Source: Diphasiastrum complanatum
Lineage: Eukaryota > Streptophyta > Lycopodiopsida > Lycopodiales > Lycopodiaceae
DNA: 64,000 bases
Reading direction: 5' to 3'
Assembly (NCBI GenBank): GCA_029204225.1
Contig: CM055107.1
Coordinates: 45,849,165 to 45,913,164, forward strand
Shown here: piece by piece, positions 21,985-34,348 of the stretch
How positions within the stretch are numbered: position 1 is the stretch's first letter
Layout of the letters: every line of letters starts with the position of its first letter
Notes under the pieces: model-generated
The model's database searches: none
Seen by the model: only the letters and a program-made list of their open reading frames with translations
What the model was told of the DNA's origin: nothing
Program-made: the position numbers and the translations under genes

Positions 21985-23596
21985 AGTGGCCAATGCAGCT
22001 ACAAAAGTTCCACAGCCCATTCAAGAAGCGGATCAGGATGCCTTCATGACTAGCCATCCTAGATTCCGGTGCCACTCAACATATGACCAGTCTGATTGGC
22101 TGTTTCGAGTCCTATACACCCTACAGTACCAACAAATACGTTCACCTTGGCATGGATACTTGTATAGATTAAGTCATTGTTTTTCTACCTCTAGTCAGGC
22201 GCTCAATACTTCTATTCATGCAAATAAAAGTTTACTTTGGCATTATAGACTTGGTCACTTGAATCATGTTGTTGTACAACAAATGTCTAAACACTCTATT
22301 GTTCTTGATCTAGACTATCTTAGTAATAAAGTTGAGTTACATGTCTGTCAAGATTTTTTAGTTGGTAAACAGACTAGAAAACCAATTAGATCAAGCCATA
22401 AGCATACTGCTAGAGGATTGTTAGATGTTGTGTATTCAGACATTTGTGACCCGATGAAGAATCCTTCTCTGAAGGATGCAAAGTATTTTATAACTTTTAT
22501 TGATGAATTCTCCAGAAGGACTATGGTTAATTTTATCCAAAAGAAATCAGAAGCTTTCAGTTGCTTCAAAATCTTCAAGGAGCGTGACTGGAAGGAAGAT
22601 CAAGGCCTTGAGGTCTAACAATAGTGGAGCGTACATCTCAACTGAATTTAAAGAGTACTGCCAGAGACAAGACATTGAGCAGCAATTCATCACTCCTTAT
22701 AGTCCTCATCAGTCTAATGTCTTAGCCGAGAGAAAGAACCGTACAGTGGTTGAATCAGCTAAATGTATGTTGGCGCATGCATCGCTGCCCAAGAGCTTAT
22801 GGGCCGAAGTTGTCTCCACTGCAACGTACGTCTAGAACAAATGTTCGACCAAGGCACTCTCAGGAAAAACACCCCATGAGGTGTGGATAGGCTCTAAGCT
22901 TTCTGTGAAGAACCTAAGAGTATTCGGATGTGTCGCCTATGTGCAGATCCCGAAAGACACAAGGAAGAAATTCGACCTCCAAAGTCTCAAGACCATTCTA
23001 ATTGGGTATACTTCATCTGATAACACATATAAGTTGTATGATCTCGATACCCAACAAATCTTGTATAGCTGGGATACAGTATTTATCGAGTTTGTCAACA
23101 TCAAAGGCAAAGATATTGTTCCAGGAGAACCTTTATCACCTGCCATTGACACGACTATCCAAGCTTCAAGCTCAAGCATGTCTATTGTCAATCCATTATT
23201 TGACAGCGAATCAGACAAAGACATTGCTACTACCCAACAAAAAGTCCCAGGAGTGGTTTATTAGACAATTCCTCCAAGAAGATCAAGTTGAGTGTGCACA
23301 CAACAAGGTATACTCCTGAATTTGCATGTCTCTTGATACAAGAACTGACAATAGTCGAAGATACACTTAGCCAACCAGACTCTGATCTCTGGAGAGAAGC
23401 CATGGACAGAGAGTGTTTCTCTCTAATCAAGAACCAAATGTGATAACTATTCAAAGCTCCTATTGCCTGCAATATCATTGATTGCAAATGGATCTTTAAG
23501 ATCAACTATAATGCCAATGGAGTGATTGATCGAAGGAAGGCAAGACTGGTAGCACGAGGATTCACTCGGATCCCCAACGTTGACTACAGTGAGACT
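21985..23596 (+). pseudogene. copia C1: gag-protease-integrase-RT start, deleted
   Basis: Sequence begins within the gag-protease linker, then reads the protease region with its DSGAT codons largely deleted, a pre-integrase block with LWHYRLGHLNHVV, integrase core blocks RSNNSGAYISTEFKEYC and VLAERKNRTVVESAK, and KNLRVFGCVAYVQIP. After frame breaks it gives the beginning of reverse transcriptase, CKWIFKI and ARLVARGF, and stops at NVDYSET. The integrase motif RSDNGGEY has become RSNNSGAY, losing the catalytic Asp and Glu region. It is joined at 23,597 directly to an LTR of its own family. Confidence 0.85.
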
Positions 23597-24300
23597 TGTT
23601 GGATTTGTCTCCTCTACTCTCCTAAATCCTATGTTAATCTGTCTCCATTCATGCTGCTGTATTTTACTTGTGTTGTCGCACAATCTGCATATTTACATGT
23701 AAGATAAGACAGGCAAAAAATGCGACTGTCTGTATAAATACAAGTAAATTTCCACAGGTGAAAAGATGAAAAAGATGACACTGCCCTACAAATGTCAAAG
23801 ATGTCTTTATAGAAAAGTCAAGGTACCTATGTCAGAGTGTCGCGTTTTTTGCATTTTCATCAACGTTAATTTTAGCAAAGCCTGACATCGCGGCCTTCTC
23901 ACGCTCATCCCATTTACTGTGCAATCAAATTTGACAACGACCACAGCCACCCACGATCTCTCACAGACAGCACAACCACTTTTGTACTTTCTTCATCTGC
24001 ACACCTGTAAAAATTATGTATATATATTGAATACCATCTAGGTGTTCAAATAATAGCATTATAACTGCATTAGAAGAGCATCAAAAGTGTATCAGAACGA
24101 CATCAGAATAGAAGAGAGAGGACAAAACATCACTGATAATCAGAGATAGACATTGTAGATGCTTTTGTGCATTGATTCTTTCTTCCAGATGTATTGTCAA
24201 TAATAGGTTTATCACCTTTACATATTGTGTGATTAGCTTTGTGAAGCACGCGGTTACATCCACTATTATTTTGTGCTCACCTGCATTATTGGCCTGTATA
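23597..24300 (+). repeat. LTR of copia C family (LTR_a)
   Basis: It begins TGTTGGATTTGTCTCC and matches the split LTR_b (29,442-29,690 plus 33,879-34,348) throughout. It lacks a 25-bp stretch carrying a TATAAAT box that LTR_b keeps near 29,663-29,688. No purine tract precedes it, so it is more likely the 5' LTR of C2 inserted into C1 than the 3' LTR of C1. Its right end is lost at the junction with element D. Confidence 0.75.
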
Positions 24301-24309
24301 TTTCAAATT

Positions 24310-24934
24310 CTTGGTAATAGGTTTTGCCCTTGATAATGCCCTTTGTGAACATAGCATCCTCTTGAAGTGTCGATGTAGATCCACTTCTTGCTTGAAGCCT
24401 ATATTCCTCATTGATCAAAATCCTTAAAGGTCCATCAAACTTGGCAAAGTCTTTTGAATAGCAATACTTTGAACAATGTTAGCATGAGCATCCAACAAGC
24501 CATTAAGAATCACTTGAATAAGCTCTCCTTCCTTAATGCTTTCATCTATGCAAGCTAACTCATCATTCAATGCTTTCATTCTCAAAACAAAAGTACTTGG
24601 ACTTTCTTCATTCTTTTGCAAACAAGAAAAGATTTGCCTTCTTAGAGTCAACACTCTAGAAGTAGACTTGGATTCATAAAGCTTCTTCAATGGATTCCAA
24701 GCTTCCAAAGATGATGTGCACTTACCAACTTCCTTGAGAAGTTCATTGGTAACATTCATCTTTATCATGTGTAGAGCCTTTTTGGGCCTCCTGTCATACC
24801 TCAATTGATCTTGTTGTGTTGTTGGTCTCTTCTCCAACCTACAACAATATCCAAAACATCATTCATCTCAAGAAGTGACTCCATCCTCAAAGCCTATCAT
24901 TGGCTTCCAACATGACTCCAATTGAAGTTGCCAT
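24310..24934 (-). pseudogene. copia D gag, truncated
   Basis: Starts MATSIGVMLEANDRL as in J, with a small deletion before MESLLEMND, and then reads QDQLRYDRRPKKALHMIKMN and NIVQSIAIQKTLPSLMDL. The frame ends at 24,424 and the sequence loses similarity near 24,310. There is no zinc knuckle or protease. Confidence 0.85.
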
Positions 24935-25523
24935 GTAGCAATGACCTGATCTTCTCTTTCAACCTGCTTCAATGCAAAAAGCACTCTTTTGAACAACAAC
25001 AAATGCTTTCAAAAGAAATCACCAAGATTTGAAACTATCTCACAAATTCTCTTCTAGCACTTATACCAAGCAAATCAACACATAGAATCATGGAATCTTG
25101 ATCAACCTATGATCTATCCTCAATCTAATGACTTTTGCCACTTTCTAAGATTGAAACACACTCAAATGAAGTCCAGCAACCTCACTATCTAGAAATCCAA
25201 TCAAAATTAGGGTTTTGACAAAATCACAAAAAATTGACTATTCCAAATCTACATGCAAATGCTAAAAATTTGATATGCAATTTAAAAGCCACCACTTAGG
25301 CTGATTCAATGATCCAAAAATCGGCCAAATTCAGTATGTGAATTCAAAAAACGGAATTGAACAAATATATTGACCTCTTTAGTGTTTTGATCTACAAAAG
25401 ATCCAATCTACAAAAGCAAAAAACTCGATTTTGATGTAGAATCCTCTCTAGCATGCTCTAGACTTGATATCTTCACCAAATCATTGATAGATATGATTTT
25501 CTCCTTCATAACCTGAAACACAA

Positions 25524-25535
25524 GCTCTGATACCA
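25524..25535 (-). other. Primer binding site of copia D
   Basis: Minus-strand TGGTATCAGAGC directly follows the LTR; identical to that of J. Confidence 0.9.
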
Positions 25536-26198
25536 TGTGAAAAGATTTCAGATCCTTAAGATCCAATCTACTTGAATGATCTTTAGTTAGAAAGAGAAAT
25601 ACACCACCAATGTCACCAATGTAAAAAAATCAGCATCTACACACTATTTGAGATGCAAACACCAATAGAACTTGATCAAACTTGAATGAAATGAATAAGT
25701 ATTGTTGCTGTCTATACAAAACCAACAAGCTACTGTATTTCACACGTGTGGATCCAAAAATAGCAAATATAGATCATTCTACACATAGAATTGCAAGCAA
25801 TCACCAAGATAGTGCACCAATGGATAGTAGAACCCAAGAGAACCATGTAAGAGAACCATGTATAAGCATGAAACGAGATAGATAAGAGAGAAGATTGCTC
25901 TCTCCATGAGTTACATCCTTTTATAGTAGGTCCAAACCCTATTTGACCACTTGGCTTTCCCTCCTAAATGCTAAACCTACTAATTCTGGGTCTAGATTCA
26001 ATGTACCCAACTATTCAAATTGAATCTAGTCAAACTCGCATTCTAACTTTCCCACACTTTCAAAAAGTGTTTATTCAAATGAAATTTAGACTAATGAACT
26101 TTGAAAAGTCAACCTCTAAGTCTAAAACAAGTTTTGGCCTCAATATGCCAAATATGGAAATACTGCAAAATGTGAGGAAACTAGTTGAATCTTTCACA
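25536..26198 (-). repeat. 5' LTR of copia D
   Basis: 663 bp, ends TGTGAAAGATT and its imperfect inverse, homologous to both J LTRs (650-651 bp) and the LTR at 57,257-57,911. Confidence 0.9.
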
Positions 26199-26233
26199 CT
26201 ACCGAATACTACAAGCAAAGAACAACAACAAGG

Positions 26234-27812
26234 GATAGAGTGGCTAATGTAGCTACGAAAGCTCCACAGCCCATTCAAGAAGCGGATCATGATGCCTTTT
26301 TGACCAGCCATCAAGAAGCATCCAACGACAGTTCTTGGTTCCTGGATTCCGGTGCCACTCAGCATATGACCAACCTCATCGGCTGTTTTGAGTCCTATAC
26401 ACCCTACAGTACCAACAAATACGTTTACCTTGACAATAATAACACACAAGCTATTAAAGGTGAAGGTACTATGAGATTGAGCTTTGCAAATGATCAATCT
26501 AAGCTACTTTCTAAAGTCTTGTATGTACCCAATTTATCTGCAAATTTGCTCTCTGTAAGCAGAATCATAGATCTAGGACATAAAGTAGAATTCAAATGTG
26601 ATCAGTGCAAAGTAGTTGATAGGACAGGCAAGATCCTAGCACTCGGAAAGAGGAATGAATACTTGTATAGATTAAGTCATTGTTTTTTGCCTCTAGTTAG
26701 GCGCTCAGTACTTCTATCCATATAAGTAAAAGTTTACTTTGGCATTATAGACTTGGTCACTTGAATCATGTTGTTGTACAACAAATGTCTAAGCATTCTA
26801 TTGTTCTTAATCTAGACTATCCTAGTGATAATTTGAGTTACTTGCTTGTCAAGGATATTTAGTTGGTATATAGACTAGAAAACCATTTAGATCAAGCCAT
26901 TAGCATACTGCTATAGAGGATTATTAGACATTGTGCATTCAAACATTTGTGGCCCGATGAAGAATCCTTCTCTAAAGGATGCAAAGTATTTTATAACTTT
27001 TATTGATGAATTTTTCAGAAGGACTATAGTGTTCTTTATCATAGAAGAAGTCAAAAGCTTTTAATTGCTTCAAAATCTTCAAGGAGCATGCAGAAAAAGA
27101 TACTAGAAGGATGATCAAGGCCCTGAGGTCTGACAATGGTGGAGAATACATCTCTACTGAGTTTAAGGAGTACTGTCAGAGCCAAGGCATTAAGCAGCAA
27201 TTCATCACTCCTTATAGTCCTCATCAGTCTAATGTCTTAGCTGAGAGAAAGAACCATACAGTAGTTGAATCAGCTAAATGTATGTTGGCGCATGCATCGC
27301 TGCCCAAGAGCTTCTGGGCCAAAGCTTTCTCCACTGCAGCTTACCTCCAAAACAAATGTTCGACCAAGGCCCTCTCAGGCCAGACACCCCATGTGGTGTG
27401 GACAGGCTCTAAGCCTTCTGTGAAAAACCTAAGAGTGTTTGGATGCGTTGCCTATGTACATATCCCGAAAGAAACGAGGAAGAAATTTGACTTCCAAGGT
27501 CTCAAGACCATCTTGATTGGATACACTTTATTTGATAGCACATACAAGCAATATGATCCTGATACCCAGCAAATCTTGTACAACTGGGATACAGTCTTTA
27601 TTGAGGATCAGTTCATCGACATCAAAGGAAAAGATATTATTCCAAAAGAACCTTCATCACCTACCATTGATACGACTATCCGAGCTTCAGACTCAAGCGT
27701 GTCCATTGTCGACCCACTATTCAACAGCGAATTAGACGAAGACGTTGCTGCTACCCAGCAACAAGTCCCAAGAGTGGTTCATCAGTTGATTCCTCCCAGA
27801 AGATCAAGTTGA
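26234..27812 (+). pseudogene. copia C2 protease and integrase
   Basis: Protease motif WFLDSGATQHMTN near 26,335-26,370 is intact. Next come VLYVPNLSANLLSVSRI, the pre-integrase HYRLGHLNHVV region with frameshifts, and an integrase frame at 27,111-27,812 with RSDNGGEYISTEF and VLAERKNHTVVESAK, then KNLRVFGCVAYVHIP. The first catalytic Asp region near 27,000 is in broken frame. It is better preserved than C1 but still disrupted by stops between 26,725 and 27,111. Confidence 0.9.
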
Positions 27813-29432
27813 GTGCGCACACAGCCCACAAGGTATACTCTTGAGTCTGCATGTCTCTTGATATAGGAACCAACAACAGTTGATGAGACACTCAGCCAAC
27901 CAGACTCTGATCTCTGGAGAGAAGCCATGGACAGAGAGTATTCCTCTCTGATCAAGAACCAGATGTGGTCACTAGTCGAAGCTTCTATTGGCTGCAATAT
28001 CATTGATTGCAAATGGATCTTTAAGATCAAAAATGCCAATGGAATGATTGATTGAAGGAAGGCAAGACTGGTAGCACGAGGATTCACTCAGATCTCAACT
28101 ATAGTGAGACTTTCAGTCTAGTAGTCAAGCATTCATCGATCCGAGCCCACCTATCATATGTTGCAGCTGCCGACCCCGAAGTGCATCAACTTGATGTGCA
28201 AACAACTTATCTGAATGGAGTTATACAAGAAGACATCTACATGATCCAGCTCGAAGGATATATTCTGGAAGGTATGAAGAGTCATGCCTGTAAACTCCAT
28301 AAGGCACTCTATGGCTTGAAACAGTGTGCCAGAGCTTGGTTTCAGAGGATCAACACATTCCTTATCCAACAAGGTTTCCAACCAAGCACTACTGATTGCA
28401 ACGTCTATTCCAAGTCGGTGCAGCAATCTTTCATTATCATCACCTTATGCGTGGATGATACGTTGCTTTTCAAAAACAATACCAATTTGGTCAAGGATTC
28501 TAAGCAGATGCTATTTTTTGAGTTCGACATGACTGATCTAGGCAAAGCTCAATTCTGTCTAGGCATTTAGATCAACAAAGACAGAGTGAGACGACTGATC
28601 TATATCACTCAACAAAGGTATCTTCATAATGTTCTTGACAAATACAATCTAATGAATTGTAAGTTAGCTCACTCACTGATGAATCCAAGCCTGTTTTTTT
28701 CAAAGGACCAATGTCTCCAGACCGAGCAGGAAGAGGAGCAGATGAGAGAGTATCCTTATCAATCGATACTTGGATCTCTCATGTACGCAATGGTCTGACA
28801 TCTTTTTTGCAGTAAGATCACTCAGCCAATATATGGTTAATCTTGGCATTATCCATTGAAAGGCTCTCATAAGAGTCATGAGGTATATTCGAGCTACCAT
28901 GGACCAGTGCATCTTCTATGGAGAAGTCATCAATGACAATCTTCATCAGCTCAGTGGATATACTGATGTAGGCTGAGGAGGAAATGTAGACAATCGTAAG
29001 TCCACATCTGAATTTACATTCTTCTTCAACGACGGTGCTATCTCATGGAACAAGCGTAAGCAAACCTCTATCACTCTTTTTTCTACAAAAGCAGAATACA
29101 TAGCTGCTTCTCAATCTATTAAAGAAATGTTTTGGTTGAGAAATTTATTGTCAGACATTAGTTTGTATCAGTACAGCCTAACATTATATTCTGTGATAAT
29201 CAAAGTGTTATTGCCTTATCAGCCAACCCTAGATTTCACTCTAAGAGTAAGCACATTGAAATCCAATATCACTACATTAGGGGCAAGGTTATTAACAAGG
29301 AGGTAAGCTTAACGTATTGTAGAACGTAGGACATGGTTGCAAATATATTCACGAAGGCATTAAGTGTTAATGCACATAACAAGTTTTGTCAATTGCTTAG
29401 TCTGAAGATCAAGGCATTCACAAATCCAGATT
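27813..29432 (+). pseudogene. copia C2 reverse transcriptase and RNase H
   Basis: Blocks in order: DCKWIFKIKNANG, YSETFSLVVKHSSIR, QLDVQTTYLNG, KALYGLKQCARAWF, IITLCVDDTLLF (the YVDD box, here CVDD), DMTDLGKAQFCLGI, QRYLHNVLDKYNL, then a broken RNase H with STKAEYIAAS and IFCDNQSVIAL-type sequence near 29,090-29,220. Stops near 28,568 and 28,796 and several frameshifts inactivate it. Confidence 0.9.
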
Positions 29433-29441
29433 AAGGGGGGG
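29433..29441 (+). other. Polypurine tract of copia C2
   Basis: AAGGGGGGG immediately precedes TGTTGGATTT, fixing the 5' boundary of the 3' LTR. Confidence 0.85.
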
Positions 29442-29690
29442 TGTTGGATTTATTTCCTCTACTCTCGTAAATCCTATGTTAATCTGCCTCCATTCATGCT
29501 GTTGTATTTTACTTGTGTTGTTGCACAGTTTGCATATTTACATGTAAACTAAGACAGGTGAAAACCGCGATTGTTTGCATAAATACAAGTAAATTTCCAC
29601 CAGCGAAAAAGGCGACACTGCCCTACAAATGCCAAAGGTGCCCTCATAGAAAAACGAAGGTACCCTATAAATCAGTTTTTAAGGCAGATG
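29442..29690 (+). repeat. 3' LTR of C2, left piece
   Basis: Homologous to LTR_a 23,597-23,845, with an extra segment containing TATAAATCAG that may be the LTR promoter. It is interrupted by element B at 29,691. Confidence 0.85.
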
Positions 29691-30668
29691 TGTAGAACAA
29701 CTGATTAGACAGATCTTGATTCTACTAACAAAATGTGCAGTTTACTTGACAAAGGATGAGAAAGAAATGAATACGAACTCGAAGTATTTCTATTTGTGAC
29801 CAACTCGAAAGATTCGCGAAGGATTCGCAAAATTTGTCTTGCAGTCAACTCGAAAGATTTGCGAAATGGTTTTTTTACAAAAGCTTGTGGCTTTCTTGTT
29901 GAAGCTCGAAAGATTCGCGAACAAAATCTTGTCGCGAAATATTATGTTTCTTGTTCAAGCCTCAGATGTCGCAAAATTGTCGCGAACAATTGCGAAATCT
30001 TCTGGACTATTCATCAAGCTCACCTATCGCGAAACTATCTCGAACAGTTCGCAAAATATTCTAGATTTCTTCTTCAAGCTCAAGAATTGTCATCTGTCAC
30101 GAACAATTCGTGAAAGACAAAAATGTCGCGAAGAGACAAGTGTCGCAAACAATCCGTGAAACACGAAGCTGAGATGAAGAGATGGACTGTCACAAATAAT
30201 TCGCGAACAAAATTTATTCGAGCTTGGAAATAGAACGTGTATTTGAATATCAACCATTGTAAACAGTTAGATATCTACTATTACAGCATTGAAAGGCCAA
30301 AAGACTTGTAAATAAAAGGCCAAAAGACCTATTCTGTAGCAATATAAATACATGTGCACTACTCATTATAACTCACTCACTCAATCAGAAACACAACAGC
30401 GAGATAAGACAACAAGACATGTATATTGATGAATCAGATCCAAAGTTATAAAAATTTATTTTTTGATCAATAGTTTCTTATTGTCTAGATTGTCTTAAGT
30501 TGTCTCTTACTTCCGCATATAATTTTCACACCTATGTTCAATAAGAACTAATATTGTTCTATTAATACATAGATCACAAACAGTCTCGATTGAAGACACT
30601 AATATTAGTTTAATTTATTCAAACTTTCATTGTGTTCTCTATGGAAGAATAATTAATGTTTTCTTACA
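29691..30668 (+). repeat. 5' LTR of copia B, rich in TCGCGAA palindromes
   Basis: 978 bp, TGTAGAAC to TTCTTACA. It contains about seven exact TCGCGAA motifs and many one-base variants between 29,810 and 30,215. Confidence 0.9.
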
Positions 30669-30669
30669 G

Positions 30670-30681
30670 TGGTATCAAAGC
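30670..30681 (+). other. Primer binding site of copia B
   Basis: TGGTATCAAAGC, one base after the LTR; one difference from the usual initiator tRNA-Met site. Confidence 0.8.
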
Positions 30682-30772
30682 ATACGGAATTAAAATTGAT
30701 ACAATAATATCAGAACGAATGAGATCATCCCTCTCAGCAAGCTATAATCTGGAGGTTATTCAGAATTAAAAG

Positions 30773-31622
30773 ATGTCATCGATCATCAATATTCAAATTA
30801 AGATCACTACAATCTTGGACCCAGAAGGTTCAAACTACTCGATTTGGAGATTAAAGACTTCACTCTTGTTGAAGGGCAAAGGTCTATGGCAATGGGTAGA
30901 ACCAATTGAGGAGAAGCCAGAAGTTACTCCTAGCAAAGAACTTCGAGAATGGAGTTTAAAAAATGACAAAATAATAGCAATTATTGCATCTTCAGTGCAT
31001 GACAACATAATGCTAGATCTTACATCAATTTTGAACACAAAGGATTTATGGGAAGAATTGCAAACCAAGAATGAGACTCGATCTCGTAATCAGATCATGT
31101 TCTTGGAAGACCAATTAACTTACCTACATTGGGATGGCAAACACCTGAACACATTCATGCAAAAGATTAAAGATCCGTTTCTTTCCTTGCAAAATTTTGG
31201 TGCCGAAAATACAATTTCTAAGGAAAAACAGCTTAGTTATTTTTTTCCAACCCTACCTAGGTCATTCCACACAACAAAAACCTTATTGGCGAAAGATGTG
31301 ACAATGACACTTCAAAAGGCAATAGACGAAGTTAAGGAGGAAGTAAAAGCTTGTGAATGCTATGACAACAATGGTAATTCAGAAAATGCTCTATTTACTT
31401 AGAAAAATAAATCTTTTAAGAAGTCTAAGTTTAAGAGGGAGTCGTCTAAGAAGAATGAGTCTAAGACTAATGAACAACAATTGGGAAAACAACAGAAGAA
31501 TTCTGATGATAAGATGATCTGCAATAGATGCAGAAGATCAAGTCACACAGAAGAAAAGTGTTGGCCACAGATTGAATGCATTCATTGTCATAAATGGGGT
31601 CATGCAGCAGTAGACTGTTTTT
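30773..31622 (+). pseudogene. copia B gag with two CCHC zinc knuckles
   Basis: The 209-codon frame from 30,773 reads GSNYSIWRLKTSLLLKGKGLW, ELREWSLKNDKIIAIIASSV and KQLSYFFPTLPRSF, a standard copia gag. One stop at 31,400 precedes a Lys-rich stretch with two intact knuckles, CNRCRRSSHTEEKC and CIHCHKWGHAAVDC. The single stop and a terminal TAG at the second knuckle separate it from the protease frame. Confidence 0.9.
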
Positions 31623-31645
31623 AGAATCCCAGAAACAAAAAGGAG

Positions 31646-32005
31646 TTGAATCAAAATGAACCTTCAAATTCAAACTATGTCGAAGACAAAGCAAAATGCT
31701 CCAAAGCTACAAAAGACAGGGCAACAAGGAACTCAACAACTTATGCTAGTACTGATCTATGTTGTTCATCTAATTCAATTCGAGAAGCAGTACTTGATTC
31801 GAGAGCCACCTCACATTTTTTTTCTTCGAAACAAATATTGTCTGAGTACAAGAAGATGAACTATTCGAAATTCATTATACTTGGAGATGGTTCTAAGTGG
31901 TTGATGGAACTGGTGTATTATGGCTGGACACGAATCAAGGAGACAAGAAACTGGAGGAAGTTCTCTATGTCCTTACTCTTGATAAAGATTTTCGAGAAGA
32001 AATAA
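31646..32005 (+). pseudogene. copia B protease with damaged active site
   Basis: Frame reads EAVLDSRATSHFFSSKQIL, where the invariant DSG of the protease has become DSR. A premature end follows at 32,005. With the catalytic Gly lost the protease would be inactive. Confidence 0.8.
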
Positions 32006-32033
32006 GTTAATTTCAGATGTCAGAGAAGACATT

Positions 32034-32946
32034 TCTAAAATATTTGAGATCGTTGACCTAGGAAAAGCTAAAATCTATCCAGGCTTGTATCTTCACCAAC
32101 AAAATTACACTCAAAAGATCATTAAGACTTCACCATGCTCGAATGCAAATGTGTGCATACTCCCATGATACTTGGAACAATACCAAACAAGGCAGATTGT
32201 CCGTAGACTCTCGAGGAAGAGGAACGAATGGCCAAAACACCCTATCGTAGGTTGATTGGATCATTGTTATATCTAGCAGACAACACCAGACCTAATATAG
32301 TGTTTGCAGTGTATAGGTTGAGCCAATATAATCAAAACCCAGGATTATTGCATTGGAAGTTGGCAAAGAGAGTACTATAATATCTCCAAAAAATGAAAGG
32401 CTATGGACTGTATTATTTGAAGGAAGCTGGATTTATCACATCGAATCTTATAGTGATTCAAGCTGGGCATCCATGAAGGATGATAACAAAAGTATTTCAG
32501 GAGGTTGTACTCTAGCATCTGGTGCAACCATACTCTGGATAAGTAAGAAACAAACAGTAGTAGCTCAATCTTCTTGTGAAGCGGAATATGTAGCAGCAGC
32601 CAAGATGGCAAATGAGTTGATCTGGATTAAACAGATTTTGGAAGGATCTGATGAATCTATTTCTAAACCTTAAGTCTTGTTAATGGATAATACTTCAACA
32701 ATCTATCTTACGAAAGATCATGTATTTCACTAAAAAACAAAGCACATAGCTATCAAATATCATGTGATTCGGGACTTAGTTGAGAAGAAGATACTGAAGA
32801 CAATCTTCATACCTATAGAGGAAATGACAGCTGATATCTTTACGAAGCCACTCAGTAAGGCTTTGTTTGAGAAGCAGCGAAGAAGATTGGGGTTAATCCA
32901 ACTGCCCACTTTGAGAGAGAGAGCTGTAGAACAACTAATCAGATAG
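32034..32946 (+). pseudogene. copia B reverse transcriptase C-terminus and RNase H
   Basis: After an internal deletion the sequence resumes at the end of reverse transcriptase: YRRLIGSLLYLADNTRPNI near 32,245 with stops, then RNase H with YSDSSWASMKDD, SISGGCTLASGATILW, SSCEAEYVAAAKMANELIW and finally MTADIFTKPLSKALF. The frame at 32,353-32,673 is open, but the flanking stops make it non-functional. Confidence 0.9.
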
Positions 32947-33878
32947 ATCTTGATTCTACTAACAAAGCATGCAGTTTACTTGAAAAGGATGAGAAATAAA
33001 CAAACATGAACTCAAAATATTTCTATTCGTGACCAACTCAAAAGATTCGCGAAGGATTTGCGAAATTTGTCTTGCAGTCAACTCGAAAGATTCGCAAAAC
33101 AGTTTCTTGTAGAAGCTCGTGGCTTTCTTGTTGAAGCTCGAAAGATTCACTAACATAATCTTGCCACAAAATATTCTATTTCTTTTTCAAGCCTCAAATG
33201 TTGCGAAATTGTCACGAAAAATTCGCAAAATCTTCTGGACTATTCTTCAAGCTCACCTGTCGCAAAATTGTCTTGAACAGTTTGCAAAATATTCTAGATT
33301 TCTTCTTCAAGCTCAAGAATTGTCATCTGTCGCGAACAATTTGCGAAAGATGAAAATGTCGCAAAGAGACAAGTGTCACGAACAATTCACGAAACACGAA
33401 GCTGAGATGAAGAGATGGACTGTCACGAATAATTCGTGAATAGAATTTATTCGAGCCTGGAAACAAAGCGTCTATTTGAATATCAACCATCGTAAATGGT
33501 TAGATATCTACTATTACAGCATTGAAAGGCCAAAAGACTTGTTTTACAGCAATAAAAATACATGTGCACTACTCGTTATAACTCACTCACTCAATCAGAG
33601 ACACAACAGCGAGATAAGACAACAAGAGATGTATATTGATGAATCAGATTCAGAGTTATAAAAATTCATTTTTTGATCAATAGTTTTTTATTGTCTAAAT
33701 TGTCCTAAGTTGTCTCTTACTTCTGCATATAATTTCTGCACGCATATTCAATCAGAACTAATATTGTTCTATTATTACATAGATCAGAAACAGTCTCCAT
33801 TGAAGACACTAATATTAGTTTGATTTATTCAAACTTTCATTGTGTTCTCTGTAGAAGAATAATTAATATTTTTCTACA
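32925..33878 (+). repeat. 3' LTR of copia B
   Basis: 954 bp, same ends as the 5' LTR. Only about two exact TCGCGAA motifs remain; others have become TCACGAA, TCGCAAA or TTGCGAA. Confidence 0.9.
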
Positions 33879-34348
33879 TTATGTCAGAGTGTCACGTTTT
33901 TCGCATTTTCATCAACGTTAATTTTAGTGAAGGCTGACGTCGCGGCCTTCTCATGCTCATCCCATGCACTGTGCAATCAGATTGACAACGACAGCAGCCA
34001 CCCACAATCTCCCACAGACAGCACATCCACTTTTGTACTTTCTTCATCTACACACCTGTAAAAATTATGTATATATATTGAATACCATCCGCGTATTCAA
34101 ATAATAGCATTATAACAACATTAGAAGAGCATCAAAAGTGTATCAAAATGACATCAAAATAGAAGAGAGAGAATGAAACATCAGTGATAATCAGAGATAG
34201 ACATCGTAGATGCTTTCGCGCATTGATTCTTTCTTCCAGATGTATTGTCAGTAATAGGTCTATCACCTTTACAAATTGTGTGATTAGCTTTGTGAAGCAC
34301 GCGGCTACATCCGCTATTATTTTGTGCTCACCTACATTATTGACCTGT
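33879..34348 (+). repeat. 3' LTR of C2, right piece
   Basis: Continues the homology with LTR_a (23,846-24,300) from atgtcagagtgtc to cctgt, where the TGTTGGGGG terminus of gypsy F begins. Confidence 0.85.

Larger units (their letters stand above)
24310..26198 (-). mobile_element. Ty1/copia element D (J family), 5' part only
   Basis: On the minus strand: LTR 26,198-25,536, primer site, 0.6-kb leader, gag from the ATG at 24,934, then an abrupt end near 24,310 within the gag-protease linker. The sequence is nearly the same as J (46,819-48,710). It separates LTR_a from the C2 internal region, so it probably inserted into C2 and was truncated. Confidence 0.85.
29691..33878 (+). mobile_element. 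Ty1/copia element B, internally deleted, nested in the C2 LTR
   Basis: The LTRs at 29,691-30,668 and 32,925-33,878 flank a primer site, gag, a protease and then directly the end of reverse transcriptase and RNase H. Integrase and the reverse transcriptase core are missing, so it is a deletion derivative of about 4.2 kb. Its flanks rejoin when compared with the uninterrupted LTR_a. The five bases on each side (agatg and ttatg) match at only three positions, a decayed target duplication at best. Confidence 0.9.
26234..34348 (+). mobile_element. Ty1/copia element C2 (5' part lost, 3' LTR split by element B)
   Basis: The internal region 26,234-29,441 carries protease, integrase, reverse transcriptase and RNase H, a purine tract, then the 3' LTR in two pieces around element B. 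LTR_a at 23,597 may be its 5' LTR, with element D occupying the gag region. The right end of the LTR is cut by the start of gypsy element F at 34,349. Confidence 0.8.

Noticed and set aside
23597-24300. LTR_a as the ordinary 3' LTR of C1
   Set aside because: No polypurine tract precedes it and C1 ends mid-reverse transcriptase; a 5' LTR of C2 inserted in C1 explains it better, though a deletion in C1 cannot be excluded.
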